This document shows positions 31,822 to 41,640 of a stretch of 44,635 bases of DNA, piece after piece (the stretch's first letter is position 1; each line of letters starts with the position of its first letter). The notes under the pieces were generated by a model. That model was given only the letters and a program-made list of their open reading frames with translations, was not told the origin of the DNA and did no database searches. A program made the position numbers and the translations under genes. This DNA is from Azolla pinnata (taxonomy: Eukaryota; Streptophyta; Polypodiopsida; Salviniales; Salviniaceae). Location of the stretch: assembly GCA_037176905.1 (NCBI GenBank), contig JBBBWG010031609.1:1-44635 (forward strand), written 5' to 3'.

Positions 31822-33834
31822 GTGAGTTGGGTATGCAAAAATAATCTTCTTTCACCTTTAGTATCCATCGAAGCAAGCATGAGAGATCTTAGGGCCGACG
31901 CTTTCACGAGCATTGGCCATGAGCTTCCATTCATCACTTTTAAGCGCACCAGCTGCTTCGAGTGCCATGGCATTTCGAGCGCCACGAGTATCAGTGTAGA
32001 GAAGGTCATGTTGGGGGTGAGGAGGTCTGTGGGAAGGGCGAGGTGTAGGAATCAAACAACCTCGGTGTTCGTTTTTGGCTCCGCATCCACGAGGGAGCTA
32101 TACGATTTCACACAAGGAGAATTGTGTCATAGCAAGAGGTCAACGTCTAGCAGAGCGCCTCGCGGCAGCGGCGGGTTTGGAGACAACACCAGACTTCCTA
32201 GGGTCGTGGAGCCATACATGCTCGATGAGCTTCTCTGGACGCCGCTAGCACCAGGGGAGAGCCTGGGAGCGAGGATATGCAACATAGCCGACGGCATCGC
32301 CGCAAAGTTCCAAGCGCTGGTCGACGGCCGGTGCCCTAACGTCTTGTCGGGGCCCTACGCTCCCGTGTGTGAAACTGAGCCGACGCCGTGCCGTGTGGCA
32401 CGGGGCCGGATCCCCGCCGACCTCGACGGTGTGTACCTGCGCAACGGGCCCAATCCGCTGCTCATGGAGCGCGGGGAACGGCTCCACCTCTTCGATGGCG
32501 ACGGGATGATCCACTCGGTCACGCTGCGGGGTGACGGCGATGGCGACGGGCGGGCGTTGTATTGTGCGAGGTTCGTGCGCACAAGCCGGTTCGCGCAGGA
32601 GCAAGCCGGCGGCCGGCCGGTCGTACCGAGGTTCTTCGGGGCCGTGTGCGGCGGCGGCGGAGGCGGCATCATGCGCATCCTCGTGCTCGCGCTCCGGGTG
32701 GCGCTCGGCGTCTTCGACACCTCGCGCGGCTTGGGCGCATCCAACGCGGCCGTCGCCATCTTCGGCGGCCGCGTGCTGTCGCTGTCCGAGGACGACATGC
32801 CGTACGTGCTCGATGTTGCCGCTGGCGACGGCGACGTGCGCACGCTCGGCCGGCTGGAGCTCCCGTCGAAGATCAACCTTTGCGCGCACCCGAAGATCGA
32901 CCCCGCGACGGGGGACATGTACGCATTCGGCCTCGACGGCAGCACCCCGTTCTCGTACTCCGTGTTCCGCGTCTCGGCCCGCGGCGCTGCGCGGATCACC
33001 GGGGACGCCCCCGTGCCCCTCCCTGACCTCCCGCTGGTCCATGACTTCGCTGTCACCCCGCGCTTCGTCGTCTTCCCCGACGGCCAGCTCGTCGTGCGGC
33101 CCTCGGCGCTCGCCGTCGGCCGCTCGCCCCTCGCTTGCGATTCCGCCAAAACCCCGCGCTTCTGCCTCCTGCCCAAGCATGACGGCCTCTCGCCCGAGCA
33201 CTCCACTGCCCACGCGCGCTTGTTCGACGCCCCCGGCGTCAACTGCCTCCATTGCCTCAACGCTTGGGACGACGATCACGAGGTGGTGCTCGTTGCCCCC
33301 GTGCTCTCGCCGCCCGACCGCATCCTCGTGATCCCGCAGAACACCGCGTCTCGCCTCACCGAGATCCGATTCGACACGATGACCGGCGGTGTGAAACGGA
33401 GGGCCATCTGCTCCGACCTCAACCTCGAGTTTGGCGTCATCAACCCGGAGTACTCCAGCCACAAGACGAGGTTTGCGTACATGGGCTGCGGCAGCTACCC
33501 GTACTTCGATGCTGTGGTGAAGGTGGATTTGACACGCTATGGTGGAGAAGAGGATGAACAAGGGCCTATAGTGGGAAGGCGAGATTTCGGGCAAGGGATG
33601 TATGGTGGGGAGCCCTTCTTCGTCGCGGCCAAAGACGCAAAGTCTGAAGACCACGGCTATATCTTGTGTCTGGTGGGAGATCGAAAAGGAGCCCAAGCAT
33701 CGGAACTTTGGGTCATGGATGCGCTCAGCCCTTCACTAGAAATCATTGCAGTGATTGAGCTCGTGACCCGTGTACCTGTAGGGTTCCATGGATGCTTCAT
33801 CGCCCGCGACCAACTTGCTCAACAGAAGCTCTAA
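31822..33834 (+). CDS. CCD4: Carotenoid cleavage dioxygenase, CCD4-like, single exon, apparently intact
   Basis: The 670-aa open frame has the RPE65/carotenoid oxygenase fold: RIPADLDGVYLRNGPNP, then HLFDGDGMIHSV, SEDDMPYVL, the Fe-ligand histidines His356 (CAHPKID), His407 (LVHDF), His477 (CLHCLNAW) and His656 (GFHGCF), and YGGEPFFV. VVLVAPVLS and FGVINPEY resemble CCD4 rather than NCED or CCD1. CCD4s cleave carotenoids (often at 9,10 or 9',10') in plastoglobules and control pigment loss and apocarotenoid production. The first 130 residues are basic and Ser/Arg-rich, plausibly a transit peptide, but longer than usual. In-frame Met20 (31879) matches the start of the other copies and is an alternative start; Met133 (32218) is another. 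Intronless and strongly GC-rich, against an AT-rich setting. Confidence 0.85.
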   Translation: MSWVCKNNLLSPLVSIEASMRDLRADAFTSIGHELPFITFKRTSCFECHGISSATSISVEKVMLGVRRSVGRARCRNQTTSVFVFGSASTRELYDFTQGELCHSKRSTSSRAPRGSGGFGDNTRLPRVVEPYMLDELLWTPLAPGESLGARICNIADGIAAKFQALVDGRCPNVLSGPYAPVCETEPTPCRVARGRIPADLDGVYLRNGPNPLLMERGERLHLFDGDGMIHSVTLRGDGDGDGRALYCARFVRTSRFAQEQAGGRPVVPRFFGAVCGGGGGGIMRILVLALRVALGVFDTSRGLGASNAAVAIFGGRVLSLSEDDMPYVLDVAAGDGDVRTLGRLELPSKINLCAHPKIDPATGDMYAFGLDGSTPFSYSVFRVSARGAARITGDAPVPLPDLPLVHDFAVTPRFVVFPDGQLVVRPSALAVGRSPLACDSAKTPRFCLLPKHDGLSPEHSTAHARLFDAPGVNCLHCLNAWDDDHEVVLVAPVLSPPDRILVIPQNTASRLTEIRFDTMTGGVKRRAICSDLNLEFGVINPEYSSHKTRFAYMGCGSYPYFDAVVKVDLTRYGGEEDEQGPIVGRRDFGQGMYGGEPFFVAAKDAKSEDHGYILCLVGDRKGAQASELWVMDALSPSLEIIAVIELVTRVPVGFHGCFIARDQLAQQKL

Positions 33835-34805
33835 GCCGTGAAAGTTTGCACACGAGCTCAAATAGATGTACAATTGCGGTTTAGGATTTTTCTTGCTTAT
33901 AATTGTTTTTGGGGTCTCACACTCGAAAAAAGAGAGAGAAAGAGAGTCAAATTATATTTAAGTAATGTACATATGTACTTTTTTATTAATGTATATTATT
34001 CGTATTATTACGGAATTACGAAATAATTCATAATAGTACGACAACAAGAAGCAAGATCGTAATAGTACAAAGTCGGGCATTACGACTCAAGATCCGTAAC
34101 GACGTGGACTATTAGGAATTGTAAGAATAAGTTGGATATATAAAATATGTAAGGATGTAATTGTAAATAATATAACGATTCGTGGGAGAAACGAAAAGAT
34201 ATGAAACCTTGAGGGCTCAATATCTAGGTGTTGGGACTTTGTACAATTATGAGTAATACAATTGTCAGAATAAAGCAAGAGATTGGATGATTGAAAGAAG
34301 ATTTAAGATAATAGAAAAAGAGACGAGAGTGAATTGATAAAAGAATAGGGGGTTAATTATTAGATTAGAACGAGTATAAGGATTAGTTGGATACAAGGTA
34401 GGCTTGGAGTTTAAGACTAGTATTGATTTGAACCGAGATCTATTTGTTTTCTATTAATAAGTTTCTATAGAATAACGTATAGATTTCTAGAATGTTCAAA
34501 AAAGCTTTAGAGTTTTCTTTGATACAAAAATCATTATGAAAAATCATTTCATGTCATGATATGTTACCTTAACGGTTAGATTTCGAATTTTGTAATACGA
34601 AATCTTGGGTTCATGTGGAGGTGAAAACATAATGTTTACGGATTCATGACATTATCTCTTTACCAAGAATGACGAGTGAAGGGAGTGGTTACATGTAAAA
34701 CGTACTTCACTAATTATAACGACAATGGAAGTCGATGATAACTGCTTGAGCATTACAAACATTATTAACAGGTTCTCATATGTGATCGCTCGGAGTATAT
34801 AGCGT
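33835..34805. other. CCD copy A 3' flank
   Basis: About 33840-34260 aligns by eye with 38990-39420 and, in its first part, with 43187-43385 downstream of the other CCD copies (GTTTGCACAC, TGCGGTTTAGG, GGGGTCTCACACTCG), so it probably includes the CCD 3' UTR. The rest is AT-rich and non-coding. Confidence 0.6.
34478..34652. repeat. Left copy of a direct repeat flanking the solo LTR
   Basis: Contains TCTAGAAT, AGAGTTTTCTTTGAT, ATCATTTCATGT and TAATGTTTACGGATTC. These recur in the same order at about 35730-35882. The two copies lie about 1.24 kb apart on either side of the solo LTR. Confidence 0.6.
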
Positions 34806-35404
34806 TGTCGTGCCAGCAAATTCACACGGTTTGAAAGTGGATGTCGTGTGCTGTTTTGCCAGAGGTCGCGCTGGGAACAGAAAGTAGAATTTCCCACATA
34901 CAGAAGATGCAGAAAGATGAAGCATTATATAAGGAAACGCCAAACCCTTTTATTTCAATGTGCGATTGTTGGTAGTTGCATGGTTCGTCGAATAGATGGC
35001 TGTCTTTTTGTCCGTGCAGATAGAAGAGGTAGTTGAGATAGTTTCTTTTTCCTGCGTTTTTTTTTTCTAACGTTTTTTTTCCTCCTGCGTTTTTTTCACT
35101 ATGGCGACCCACTCCACAGCCTATATAAGGAGTGGCGGACATAGGGCAAGAGCAAAACGGATTATAGGGAGCTTGAAATCAAGAGCTCTACGATTTATAG
35201 AGAGCTTGTAATCAAGAACTCTACGAATTATAATCGGATTATCGGGCATTCAAATCAATTAGTTTCCCTTACTTCTTCTTATTCTGATTTCTGAATATTC
35301 AATACAGTTCCGTTTCTCGCCACTCCGTCACTCTGGTTTCCTCTGGTTCAAATCCCCGGTGGAGCTGCCTCTGCTTTCACGCATCCTCGTCGATTATCAC
35401 GACA
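34806..35404 (+). mobile_element. Solo LTR (599 bp)
   Basis: It starts TGTCGTG and ends CACGACA, a perfect 7-bp inverted terminus with TG...CA. GCGT occurs immediately before (34802-34805) and after (35405-35408), a 4-bp target duplication. Inside are a TATA-like CTATATAAGG near 35121-35130 and, just after it, a tandem repeat of about 33 bp (GGGAGCTTGAAATCAAGAG / GAGAGCTTGTAATCAAGAA). That layout suits U3-R-U5. No internal retroelement sequence adjoins it, so it is probably the product of LTR-LTR recombination. Confidence 0.75.
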
Positions 35405-35406
35405 GC

Positions 35407-35443
35407 GTACACAATAAACTAGATGATACAACTTATTGTGTAC
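35407..35443. repeat. Perfect 11-bp inverted repeat next to the solo LTR
   Basis: GTACACAATAA (35407-35417) and TTATTGTGTAC (35433-35443) are exact reverse complements with a 15-base loop. The left arm overlaps the LTR's target duplication. Confidence 0.85.
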
Positions 35444-35729
35444 AATTTTAAAATCGAAAATGGAGGCCATCAGCAGGTTGGAGAGGAGGTGGTGGTGGCA
35501 GGATATAATTAGAAATCGAGTTGGTGCGACAAGGTTTCAAAAGAGAGCTATGAAAGAATAGATGAAGCCGCAAATTTACAGGAAGATTATGACGAAATGT
35601 TGCATCACTTATTCGCTCCTTGATGACAAAAGGACCCTAGATTATTTTTTTATAATAGCCTGAAAATTTTTAGAATGTTTTAGAATGGTTTAGAATGTTG
35701 TAGACCTAGATTATTTTAGGATGCTCTAG

Positions 35730-35882
35730 AAGATTCTAGAATATTTGAGAAAGTTTAAGAGTTTTCTTTGATAAAATAATCACTATTAAAATTAGCCTTT
35801 ATCATTTCATGTGATGATAGGTTACCTTAATTGTTAGGCTTCAAGTGCAAGTAAAGCATAATGTTCACAGATTCGTGGCAAT
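35730..35882. repeat. Right copy of the direct repeat flanking the solo LTR
   Basis: Carries TTCTAGAATAT, AGAGTTTTCTTTGAT, ATCATTTCATGTGATGATAGG and TAATGTTCACAGATTC in the order of the left copy at 34478-34652, but lacks about 40 bases of it. A heat-shock-element-like GAAGATTCTAGAA lies at its start (35729-35741). Confidence 0.6.
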
Positions 35883-38075
35883 AATTTACTTCGCGCAATC
35901 TAGTGTCATCATGTACCTTGTCTTTTATACGAGTCTTTACGTTTTGTGTATGACCTATTTTCTATTCAACTTCATTTTAGATAGTCTTGGTTCTTCGATC
36001 TAAAGGGCTAACAATACAAGCGAGTGGGGCAGCGGGATAAATGGGGTAAACGAAGTTGACTCGAGTGTAGTGAGAAGAATATTTTTAATTATGCCCTAAT
36101 ATGGTTCCAACCATATGCCTTCTTTTGTAAAGTTTTAGCATGTACTCGCTAAAATATGTGAAGAGTAGATAGGTATCCAATCGTTTTTATTAGATTATTA
36201 ACACAAGCCATGTCGATCGTCTCGACACAAAATAGATTATGTCATTGAACATATAATTAGCTTCCTTATATAATATCAAGCCTCAGGCCTCTTTCGAGTT
36301 TACACCTAGCCAATTCATGTAAATTGGTTAAGCCTTAGGCGCTTATAAAGCTGTTTAGGAGCCAAGACAATTAAGGAACCAAGTCTGAGAATCGTGGTCC
36401 ACTTGTGTTAAAATCAGATAGTTTCTAGGGGCTCATTTATATGGGCTTCCTTTAACCATATAGCCTTTTACTTTGAAATCGATCAGTGGGTGGAGACTAC
36501 AAGAGGATAAAGCAAGGAGGATCGACAAAAACGAAATTGTATAGAATGAGGCGCCTGAAGCAGTTGTAGAGATGCAACGACAACTTGAGAGTAACTTGAC
36601 CTTGTGGTTTATTTGAAAAGCTTGTTGGAACCAAAATGAAGAGGAGCCACTAGAAGCGACATTATGGAACATATAGGTTGATTTCATACATATATTGAAG
36701 GGCCAAGTGGAGGCCCTCAAGGAGGACTCAAATAAGCAAAGATCTTGTGTTTAGCAATCTAAAAAACTTATCAAGCTGCACAGTTGATAACCGGTAATGT
36801 TGTAACTACGATGAATTGGAATTTTATTTCACCGAGATGGGTATTCTCGTCGAATGGCTAAGTTAGCAATAACAGAAAGCAATGCTCCCTAACTAATTAA
36901 GTGTCTATGAGTCAATAGATTAAAAGAGGTTGTGCTTCTATGTAAAGAGACCCTAAGGAGGCCTTTTGTTCTGTTTTTTACGTTTGACTCGAAGTCATTA
37001 CTACCTTTTGTATAATATCTGATGTTATATAATGAAATGTATTTCATTGGAAAAAAAAACTATGTTGATCACAGACTCCGACTCTTTGAAAGATTATACC
37101 TTCTGCAATGAAAGATTAGAACCAGATCTTAAGGAAGTTCTAAAGCCTATTCTAATTCGCAAAAAAGGATATCGATTCCCTTGAGCAGAAGATAGGGGGA
37201 TAAATCAATGGCTGTGAAGCATTTAGATACCATGATCATATATCCGTATTTGTATATATGCATATTATATCTTGGATGAATACAAAGATTACAATCTATG
37301 ATCATATGTTCACGTAATGTGTTTCCATCCATCACCTGTAAGCGCATGAGCTGTTTTGAGCACCATGGGTTTCTTATTTCTTGTTTAGTTTTAATATTTA
37401 TATAATTTTTCATTTGATTATATCTATATATTTCTCCCTATGTCTCCCGTCCACCTGTTAACTATTTTCCTATCTTCAAAAATCGAGATTTTTGTCGATC
37501 TCCCAAATCATGACATGAGAGAGCTAATATCAGATGCCCTTCTAAAATATGAATGAATTGTCTACATGTAGCTCTGATGCCTTCATTGGGTACATCACTA
37601 CTAACGTAAGCACCGCATTGCGATTTGAGTTTGACCATGACTTGGATTTGGTGATATAAGCTGGAATCTCTTCTCTTGTTTTCAATTTGGGAGGTGGGAA
37701 AGACCGCATCTTCAATGTTTTAATACGGCACATTGGTTGGGCCAACCACGTCCTGGATCGCTTTTGTTTGCAAGATTACTGATCCCATCTGGAGACTTCC
37801 AATTTCAAAATTGATGCGCATTGAACATCATAGCCTGAGTCATGCGAGGCTTTGTCTAAAAGCTAGCGTGTCCTGGGTTGACTTGCGCATTGAAACCTTC
37901 TTCAGAGTTAGCCTCTGGGGCATGGCCGATTTATGTTAATCTGGCTTGTAGATGTTGCCCACCCTTTCAAAAATACGCTTTTGATCTCTTCCTTCGTAAA
38001 CGGTTTGAAAAATTCTTTGGTATACATCACATATAAACAAGCCCTCAAGCGAGTTGGGTATCCATCGAAGCAAAC
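35883..38075. other. Spacer between CCD copies A and B
   Basis: About 35883-37060 is the tail of unit A, recurring downstream of B (about 39440-40130) and C (about 43395-44260). 37061-37310 has no match I can see. From about 37330 the upstream part of unit B begins with a small fragment (CACCTGTAAGCGCATGAGC) that belongs to the CCD 5' coding region. No intact gene; small minus-strand ORFs have no known domain. Confidence 0.6.
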
Positions 38076-40190
38076 ATGAGAGATCTTAGGTCAGATGCTT
38101 TTATGTGCATTGGCCAACTCATCACTTGCAAGCGCACGGGCCGTTTCGAGTACCAGAGTGTCAGTTTAGTGAAGGTCATGTCGAGGGCGAGGAGGTCCGT
38201 GGGAAGGGCGATGTGTAGGAATCCAACAACCTCGGTGTTTGTTGTCGGCTTCGTATCCATGAGGGAGCTAGATGATTTCACACAAGGAGAATTGTGCAAT
38301 GGCAAGGGGTCAACGTCTAACAGAGCGCCTCATGGCGGTGGCGGGTTTGCAGAGAACACCAGACTTCCCGAGGTCTTGGAGACGTACAGGCTCAATGAGT
38401 GTCTCGGGACGCCGCTAGTACGAGGTCACTCGCCATCAGCTGCTCGCCCCGAGCTTGCGACTCCGCCAACGACCGCATCCTCATGATCCCGCAGAACTGC
38501 GCGTCTCCCCTCATAGAGATCCGATTCAACACAATGATTGGCGGTGTGAAACGGCTGGCTATTTGCTCCGACCTCAACCTTGAGTTTGGCGTCATCAACC
38601 TGGCGTACTCCGGCCGCAAGACGAGGTTCACGTACCTGGACTGTGACAGCTACCCCTATTTTGATGCTGCGGTGAAGGTGGATTTGACACGCTATGGTGG
38701 AGAAGATGATGAACAAGGGCCTATCATGGGAAGACGAGATTTCGGAGAAGGGATGTATGGTGGGGAGCCCTTCTTCGTCGCGGCCAGAGATGCAAACTCT
38801 GAAGACAACGACTATATCTTGTGTTTGGTGGGAGATTGAAAAGGAGCCCAAGCATCGGAGCTTTGGGTCATGGATGCTCTCAGCCCTTCGCTAGAAGTCA
38901 TTGTCGTGATTGAAATCCCGACCTGTGTAATTGTAGGGTTCCATGGATGTTTTATCGCCCGCGACTAGCTTGCTCAATAGAAACTCTAAGCCGTGGAAGT
39001 TTGCACACAAACTTAAATGCATGTACGATTGCGGTTTAGGATTTTTATTGCATACCATTGCTCTTGGGGTCTCACACTCGAACAAAGAAGGAGAAAGAGT
39101 CAAATTATATTTAAGTAATGTATAAATATAGTTTTTTATTAATTTGTGTTGTCAGTAGTTAAAGAATTATGAAGTTATCAATAATAGTACGACAATGGGC
39201 AAGACGATTGTAATAGTAAAGAATCGGGCTGTACGACTCATGATTCGTAATAACACGAACTATTACGAACTGCAAGAATAAATTATACATGCGAAATATG
39301 TAACAAAGTAATTGTAAATAACATACTGGTTTGGAGGAGAAAAGAAAAGACAAGAATCATGTATATAAAGCTTTTAAGAGTTAATGCATAGGTGTAAAAA
39401 AACTTTGTACAATTTTGAGTAATTTAATTTTACTTTGCGCAATCAAGTGTTATCGTGTAACTTGTCTTTTATATGAGTTTGAGTAAAATTTTTTACAGTT
39501 TGTGTACGACCTATCATCTATTCAACTCGACTTTGGATAGTCTTGGTTATTCTATCGAAAGGGTAAATAATACAAGCGAGTGGGGTAGTAGGGTAAATGG
39601 GGTAAAAGAAGTTGACTCGAGTGTAACTAGAAGAAAATTTTAATTATACCCTATTTTGGTTCCAACAAGATGCCTTCTTTTCTGAAGTTTTAGTATGTAC
39701 CCGCTAAAATATGCAAAGAAGACATGGGTAGCCAAACGTTTTTTTGAGATTATTAACAGAAACCATGTCGATCGTGTCAACACAGAACATATTATGCCAT
39801 TGAGGATATAATTAGCTTCCTTATATAGTATTAAGTCTCAAGCATCTTTTAAGTTCACATTTAGCTAGTTCATGTAAAGTGGTTAAGCCTCCAAGACGAT
39901 TTAAAACCGAGCTTGAAAATCATGGCCCGCTTGTCTCAAAATTAGATGGTTTCCAAGGGCTCGTCTATGTCAGCTTCCTTTAACCATGTAGCCCTTTGCT
40001 TTGAAATCGATAAATGGGTGGAGACTAAAGAGGGTAAAGTAAGGAGGATTGACACAGACAGAATAGTATAGAATAAGGTTCCTGAAGTAGATATAGAGGT
40101 GCAACGGTAACTCGTGAGCAACTTGACCTTGTGGTTCTTGGGCTGAGGTGTGCATGGAAAGCTTCTTCAGAGTTGGCCGCTGCGGCATGG
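37330..40190. repeat. CCD4 array, unit B
   Basis: Upstream DNA (37375-38075), CCD pseudogene B and downstream DNA matching unit A in order, with deletions. At its end (about 40140-40230) a fragment like the 37884-37950 upstream block is followed by a fragment like 39826-39840, so the junction with the next unit is internally rearranged. Confidence 0.7.
38076..38989 (+). pseudogene. CCD4 pseudogene B, large internal deletions
   Basis: The N-terminal 110 codons match copy A from its Met20 (MRDLR(S)DAF). After GTPLV (38415) nearly the whole catalytic core is missing. Only about 45 bases equivalent to the CDSAK region of copy A remain before the sequence resumes at RIL(M)IPQN. The frame changes at the deletion (first frame stops at 38484). 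The second frame is stopped at TGA 38837-38839, where copy A has CGA (Arg). The tail with GFHGCFIARD can still be read but has a further TAG. Of the four His ligands only the last codon remains. Derived from the same ancestor as copy A; surely not a working enzyme. Confidence 0.85.
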
Positions 40191-40255
40191 CGGATTTTCG
40201 TTAATCTAGCTTCCTTATATAGTATTAAGTCTCAAGCTTTTATACATTTAAGCTA
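38990..40255. other. CCD copy B 3' flank
   Basis: 38990-39430 parallels 33840-34260. It then jumps at ACTTTGCGCAATC to the equivalent of 35888, so the 1.6-kb LTR-bearing segment of unit A is absent here. No gene. Confidence 0.6.
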
Positions 40256-40289
40256 AATTATCAGTCTTAATATCGTGGTATTTGGAGCC

Positions 40290-40837
40290 CTCTGGTCGGA
40301 GGCCCCGGGGTCCTGCCTTGACGTTCACGTATCCTCGTGGTATTTCCGCGACACCTTTGGTGAACCCGACGTGAAACGAGGTGGTAGGAGGATATCAAGT
40401 GCGGGATGGCTTCAACAAGTGGAACTCAAGGAGAGGAATTGACGAAAGGCATGGTGTCGGTCGTGTAATTAATGTTAAAGGTGAGAGATCGGGAGGCGTT
40501 AATCGACAAAGCTGTTGATAGAACGGTAGAGATAGCTGGACGATTTGGTGGCAAGAACATTACAGATTTTCTTGCGACATATTCCGCTTAATGTCTCTCA
40601 AGTCTTTTTATGCCTCTACATGCAAGACCTTTTTCTTACATGCACGAGTCTCGAACTTTTATAAATACAAGGGTTCACCTTGATCCCAATCAAGGTGAAT
40701 GACATTAGTTATGGAATCAATACTATGTTTCGTCTACATTCTTCTCTATTATCTCTTGTGCTCTGATCTTAGCTTTGTCTGCCCTTCTTATACCCTTGCC
40801 TACCTCTGCCTCCTCTTCTATATCTGTCTGTGACAAA
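40290..40837 (+). mobile_element. LTR-retrotransposon fragment
   Basis: 40310-40354 (GTCCTGCCTTGACG..CACGTATCCTCGT..CGCGACA) resembles the 3' end of the solo LTR at 35357-35404 (CTGCCTCTGC..CACGCATCCTCGT..CACGACA). Four bases later comes TGGTGAACCCGACG, where a primer-binding site starting TGG is expected. A further segment has TATA-like TTTTATAAATACAAGG (about 40657) and ends CTGTGACA, possibly part of a second LTR. It lies between units B and C. Confidence 0.5.
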
Positions 40838-41640
40838 GGGGATCATTCCATTATCATGTCTGTTCAATGGAACTAGCCAACAATATTACCTAAGACACCA
40901 TTGCAAATGAATAAGGGGATGTGCATCCGGCACCCACATACTTTTTATTTTTCCTTGTCTTTTTTTTTAAGAAACATAATGTAAAAAAAAACATTCTTTT
41001 TTAATTCTTGTTTAGTTTTAATATTTATATATTTTCTCCTTTTATTATATCTATATATTTCTCTCTGTCGCTCTCAAGTATTTTTATATTGTCTTTTTTG
41101 TTTTTTTTGTTTGTTGTTCAATTGAATTATCACGTGCAATTAACCTTCCAGCTCCACAATCCCATCACATGGCCGCTTTAACGGCCATGTCTAAATAGCA
41201 ATGAGGGTGGACCACGCCAAAGTTGTGGTCAGAATGGATGTAAATTCATTATCTTCTTATTTCATGTGGTTGAGTTCTCGTTTGTTAACTATTTTCCTAT
41301 CTTCAAAAATCGACAATTTTGTCCATGGCCCCAATTGTGACAATGAGAGAGCTTCCAATGTTATTATCAGATGTCATCGTAACCTATGAATGAAATGTCT
41401 GCATGTAACTCTGATGCCTTTATTGGGTCCAAGTCTACTAATGTAAGCATCACACTGCAATTCGAGTTAGACCATGAATTGGATTTAGTGATATTAGCTG
41501 GATTCTTCGCTCTCTTGGTCCGAAAACGCTTTGAAAAATTACTCAACATACCCACATGTGTCTAGCATGTCGCCTTATAAAACAAGACATCGGGCGGGGT
41601 GGGTATGACAAATAATCTTCTTCCACCAATAGTATCCATC

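Larger units (their letters stand above)
30418..37060. repeat. CCD4 array, unit A (largest)
   Basis: The unit begins TTCCTAGAAGTAGTGATGC (30418), the same start seen at the unit D remnant near 44380. It contains about 1.4 kb of upstream DNA, the open CCD gene and about 3.2 kb of downstream DNA. Upstream blocks such as TTTCTTGTTTAG...TATATTTCTC (about 30940-31010) recur near 37375 and 41000. Downstream blocks such as ATGTCGATCGTCT (36213) recur near 39766 and 43408. Relative to unit B it carries about 1.6 kb extra (about 34265-35880), including a solo LTR. Confidence 0.75.

Noticed and set aside
32245..33696. Long minus-strand ORF (483 codons) opposite the CCD gene, and similar antisense ORFs at 42001-43047
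   Set aside because: Very GC-rich coding sequence often leaves the antisense frames open. The + frame has clear CCD motifs and the antisense proteins (His/Arg/Ala-rich) resemble nothing known.
35345..35372. tRNA-like B box (GGTTCAAATCC)
   Set aside because: No A box, acceptor stem or anticodon arm upstream; it lies inside the U5 part of the solo LTR.
36433..36720. Minus-strand ORF repeated in the CCD spacer units (also 39970-40188 and 43630-43911)
   Set aside because: The frame is not conserved between the three copies and no domain is recognised; it reflects the repeated spacer DNA.
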